In this document: piece after piece, positions 19,053 to 20,125 of the stretch
Layout of the letters: each line of letters opens with the position of its first letter
Position numbering within the stretch: the stretch's first letter is position 1
Source of the DNA: Hirudo medicinalis
Taxonomy: Eukaryota > Annelida > Clitellata > Hirudinida > Hirudinidae
Direction: 5' to 3'
Assembly (NCBI GenBank): GCA_011800805.1
Contig: MPNW01001460.1
Span: forward strand, 14,700 to 34,824
DNA: 20,125 nt
Position numbers and translations under genes: made by a program
Notes under the pieces: model-generated
The model's input: only the letters and a program-made list of their open reading frames with translations
What the model was told of the DNA's origin: nothing
Databases searched by the model: none

Positions 19053-19121
19053 TATTGTTAAATAGAGCGTGACGATAATGAGGAGGAGGAAGACTACGAT
19101 TTTTGTTTTTGTAATTCTCAT
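19053..19121 (-). other. Candidate first-exon signal peptide of the ROR-like gene
   Basis: From ATG 19121, the minus strand reads MRITKTKIVVFLLLIIVTLY, a basic start plus hydrophobic core typical of a signal peptide. It is in the right place and orientation. However, every nearby GT is in phase 0 while the exon at 18821 needs phase 1, so the join is unproven. Confidence 0.25.
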
Positions 19122-19194
19122 CGAGGTCAATTTCGGTTTATGCTTCCTCAAATATTCACTAATATTATTAAACTATTAATTAAACTAATATTAT

Positions 19195-19420
19195 TTTAAT
19201 AACAATGATTTCTTAAATAATAATTATTATTACAATAATAATAATAATAATAATAATAATTTATATAATAATAATATAATAATAATAACTTCTAATAATA
19301 TATATATTATTTATATTATATTATATTTATATTGTAATAATATTTTATTATTATTATTTAAGAATAATCATAATTATATAATAATAATTATTATAATATA
19401 TTATTAAAATAACAATAACT
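19195..19420. repeat. AT-only stretch rich in AAT/TTA
   Basis: Simple AAT/TTA/TATA sequence between the divergent genes; no gene seen. Confidence 0.7.
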
Positions 19421-19489
19421 TCATAATTACAAACCACGCATTCAACTTGGATTTTTCTTCTGCAACTTTATTGTCTTTGGTTCGTCGAA

Positions 19490-19497
19490 TGACGTCA
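19490..19497. promoter_or_regulatory. Perfect CRE palindrome (TGACGTCA)
   Basis: The full cAMP-response element consensus, bound by CREB/ATF factors, lies 124 bases upstream of the plus-strand start at 19614 and upstream of the minus-strand ROR-like gene. A possible YY1-like AAAATGGCCG sits at 19518-19527. The placement suggests a promoter, perhaps bidirectional; no TATA box is evident. Confidence 0.5.
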
Positions 19498-19520
19498 CGA
19501 CAACAAACGAACGAACGAAA

Positions 19521-19567
19521 ATGGCCGATAAACATTGTCTTGTTTGAACACGATGAAAGGGATTTGA
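19521..19567 (+). promoter_or_regulatory. Two short upstream ORFs in the presumed 5' leader
   Basis: ATG at 19521-19547 (8 residues) and ATG at 19553-19567 (4 residues) both precede the 19614 start. They would be uORFs only if transcription starts upstream of them, which is not known. Confidence 0.3.
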
Positions 19568-19613
19568 GAAACTTTTTCGAGAAATCCAGAAGCAACTTTT
19601 CAGAGAGAACACG

Positions 19614-19833
19614 ATGATCCTAGGAACCGTTAGTTTCATCGTATTGGCGATGCTGGATTCGATACGCCCTCAAAACGTATTGCGTATTGAAATAAGTCCT
19701 TCCGTGCGTATTTACCGGCACGACGGAGCTAACGAATCGTCTGACAAAATGGAAACCATTTACGCAAAAGGTATTTCTCAAGTACGCATGAGTCTCAATA
19801 ACTTCTACTACGTGGAGTACTTGGACGTTAAAA
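19614..19833 (+). CDS. First coding exon of an unrecognised secreted or membrane protein
   Basis: ATG 19614 has A at -3 and begins MILGTVSFIVLAMLDSIRPQ, a plausible signal peptide with a hydrophobic core at residues 2-14. About 53 residues follow, including RIEISPSVRIYRH, NESSDKM (an N-glycosylation sequon) and NNFYYVEYLDVK. The exon ends in phase 1 at a consensus donor (AAAA|GTGAGT, GT at 19834). The intron then runs into GTT/ATT repeats and the rest of the gene is outside the window. I do not recognise the family. Normal codon mix, good start context and strong donor support a real exon; it is divergent from the ROR-like gene. Confidence 0.6.
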
Positions 19834-19869
19834 GTGAGTCCGTAGATCTCTGTCGGAGGTGCTTGAAAA

Positions 19870-19957
19870 ATGGATTGCTGGTTGTTGTTGTTGCTGTTGG
19901 TTGTTGCTGTTGTTGCTGGTTGTTGTTGATTGTTGTTGCTGTTGGTTGTTGTTGTTG

Positions 19958-19994
<37 letters not shown>

Positions 19995-20024
19995 TGTTAT
20001 TATTATTATTATTATTATTACTAT

Positions 20025-20057
<33 letters not shown>

Positions 20058-20072
20058 AATTATTATCGTTAA
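19870..20072. repeat. (GTT)n/(GCT)n to (ATT)n microsatellite
   Basis: GTTGTTGCTGTT-type repeats pass into a long ATT array in the first intron of the 19614 gene. Poly-Cys, poly-Leu and poly-Tyr readings through it, continuing the 19614 frame, are intron artefacts. Confidence 0.92.
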
Positions 20073-20125
20073 TGTTCTTATTATTTTCGAATTGTTCACT
20101 ATTAATGAAAATTATGCAAATGTTG

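Overview
The window is animal (metazoan) nuclear DNA. Its genes are split by GT-AG introns, its products are typical of bilaterians (an AMPA-class glutamate receptor, a mitochondrial citrate carrier, a TRIP12-type HECT ligase, a ROR-type Wnt receptor), and AT-rich introns and spacers are packed with ATT/AAT, GAT and tetranucleotide microsatellites. No operons, Shine-Dalgarno sites, CRISPR arrays or bacterial genes are seen. A lophotrochozoan such as an annelid or mollusc would fit, but that taxon is a guess from gene content and repeat style.

Layout. 1-1439 (+): the last five coding exons of an AMPA-type ionotropic glutamate receptor, from the end of the ligand-binding domain through M4 to a PDZ-ligand-like C-terminus; a poly(A) signal lies near 1824. 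1440-5550: mostly AT-rich spacer, with GAT and CAACAA repeats and one possible superoxide-dismutase-like remnant. 5552-7483 (+): seven exons of SLC25A1, complete from the first carrier repeat to the stop; the N-terminal exon was not identified. 7484-9526: repeats, including a 33-bp minisatellite, and a possible tRNA-derived SINE. 9577-11598 (+): an uninterrupted 673-codon TRIP12/UFD4-type HECT E3 ligase gene. 12669-18821 (-): a ROR-family receptor pseudokinase in nine recognisable exons (signal region, Ig in two exons, acidic linker, frizzled CRD, kringle in two exons, TM plus kinase plus tail). Its exon phases agree at nearly every junction; the central part of the CRD is missing from the sequence. 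19614-19833 (+): first coding exon of an unrecognised secreted or membrane protein, divergent from the ROR gene and preceded by a perfect CRE palindrome.

The HECT and ROR genes are convergent, and the ROR gene and the 19614 gene are divergent. The genes do not form an obvious pathway: neuronal receptor, metabolite carrier, ubiquitin ligase and Wnt receptor are neighbours, not a functional cluster. I see no evidence of a new multi-gene system. The most notable items are the ROR kinase domain, which has lost the VAIK lysine, the HRD aspartate and the DFG aspartate; the intronless HECT gene among intron-rich neighbours; and the gap in the ROR frizzled domain. All family calls are from reading the translations; no database search was run.
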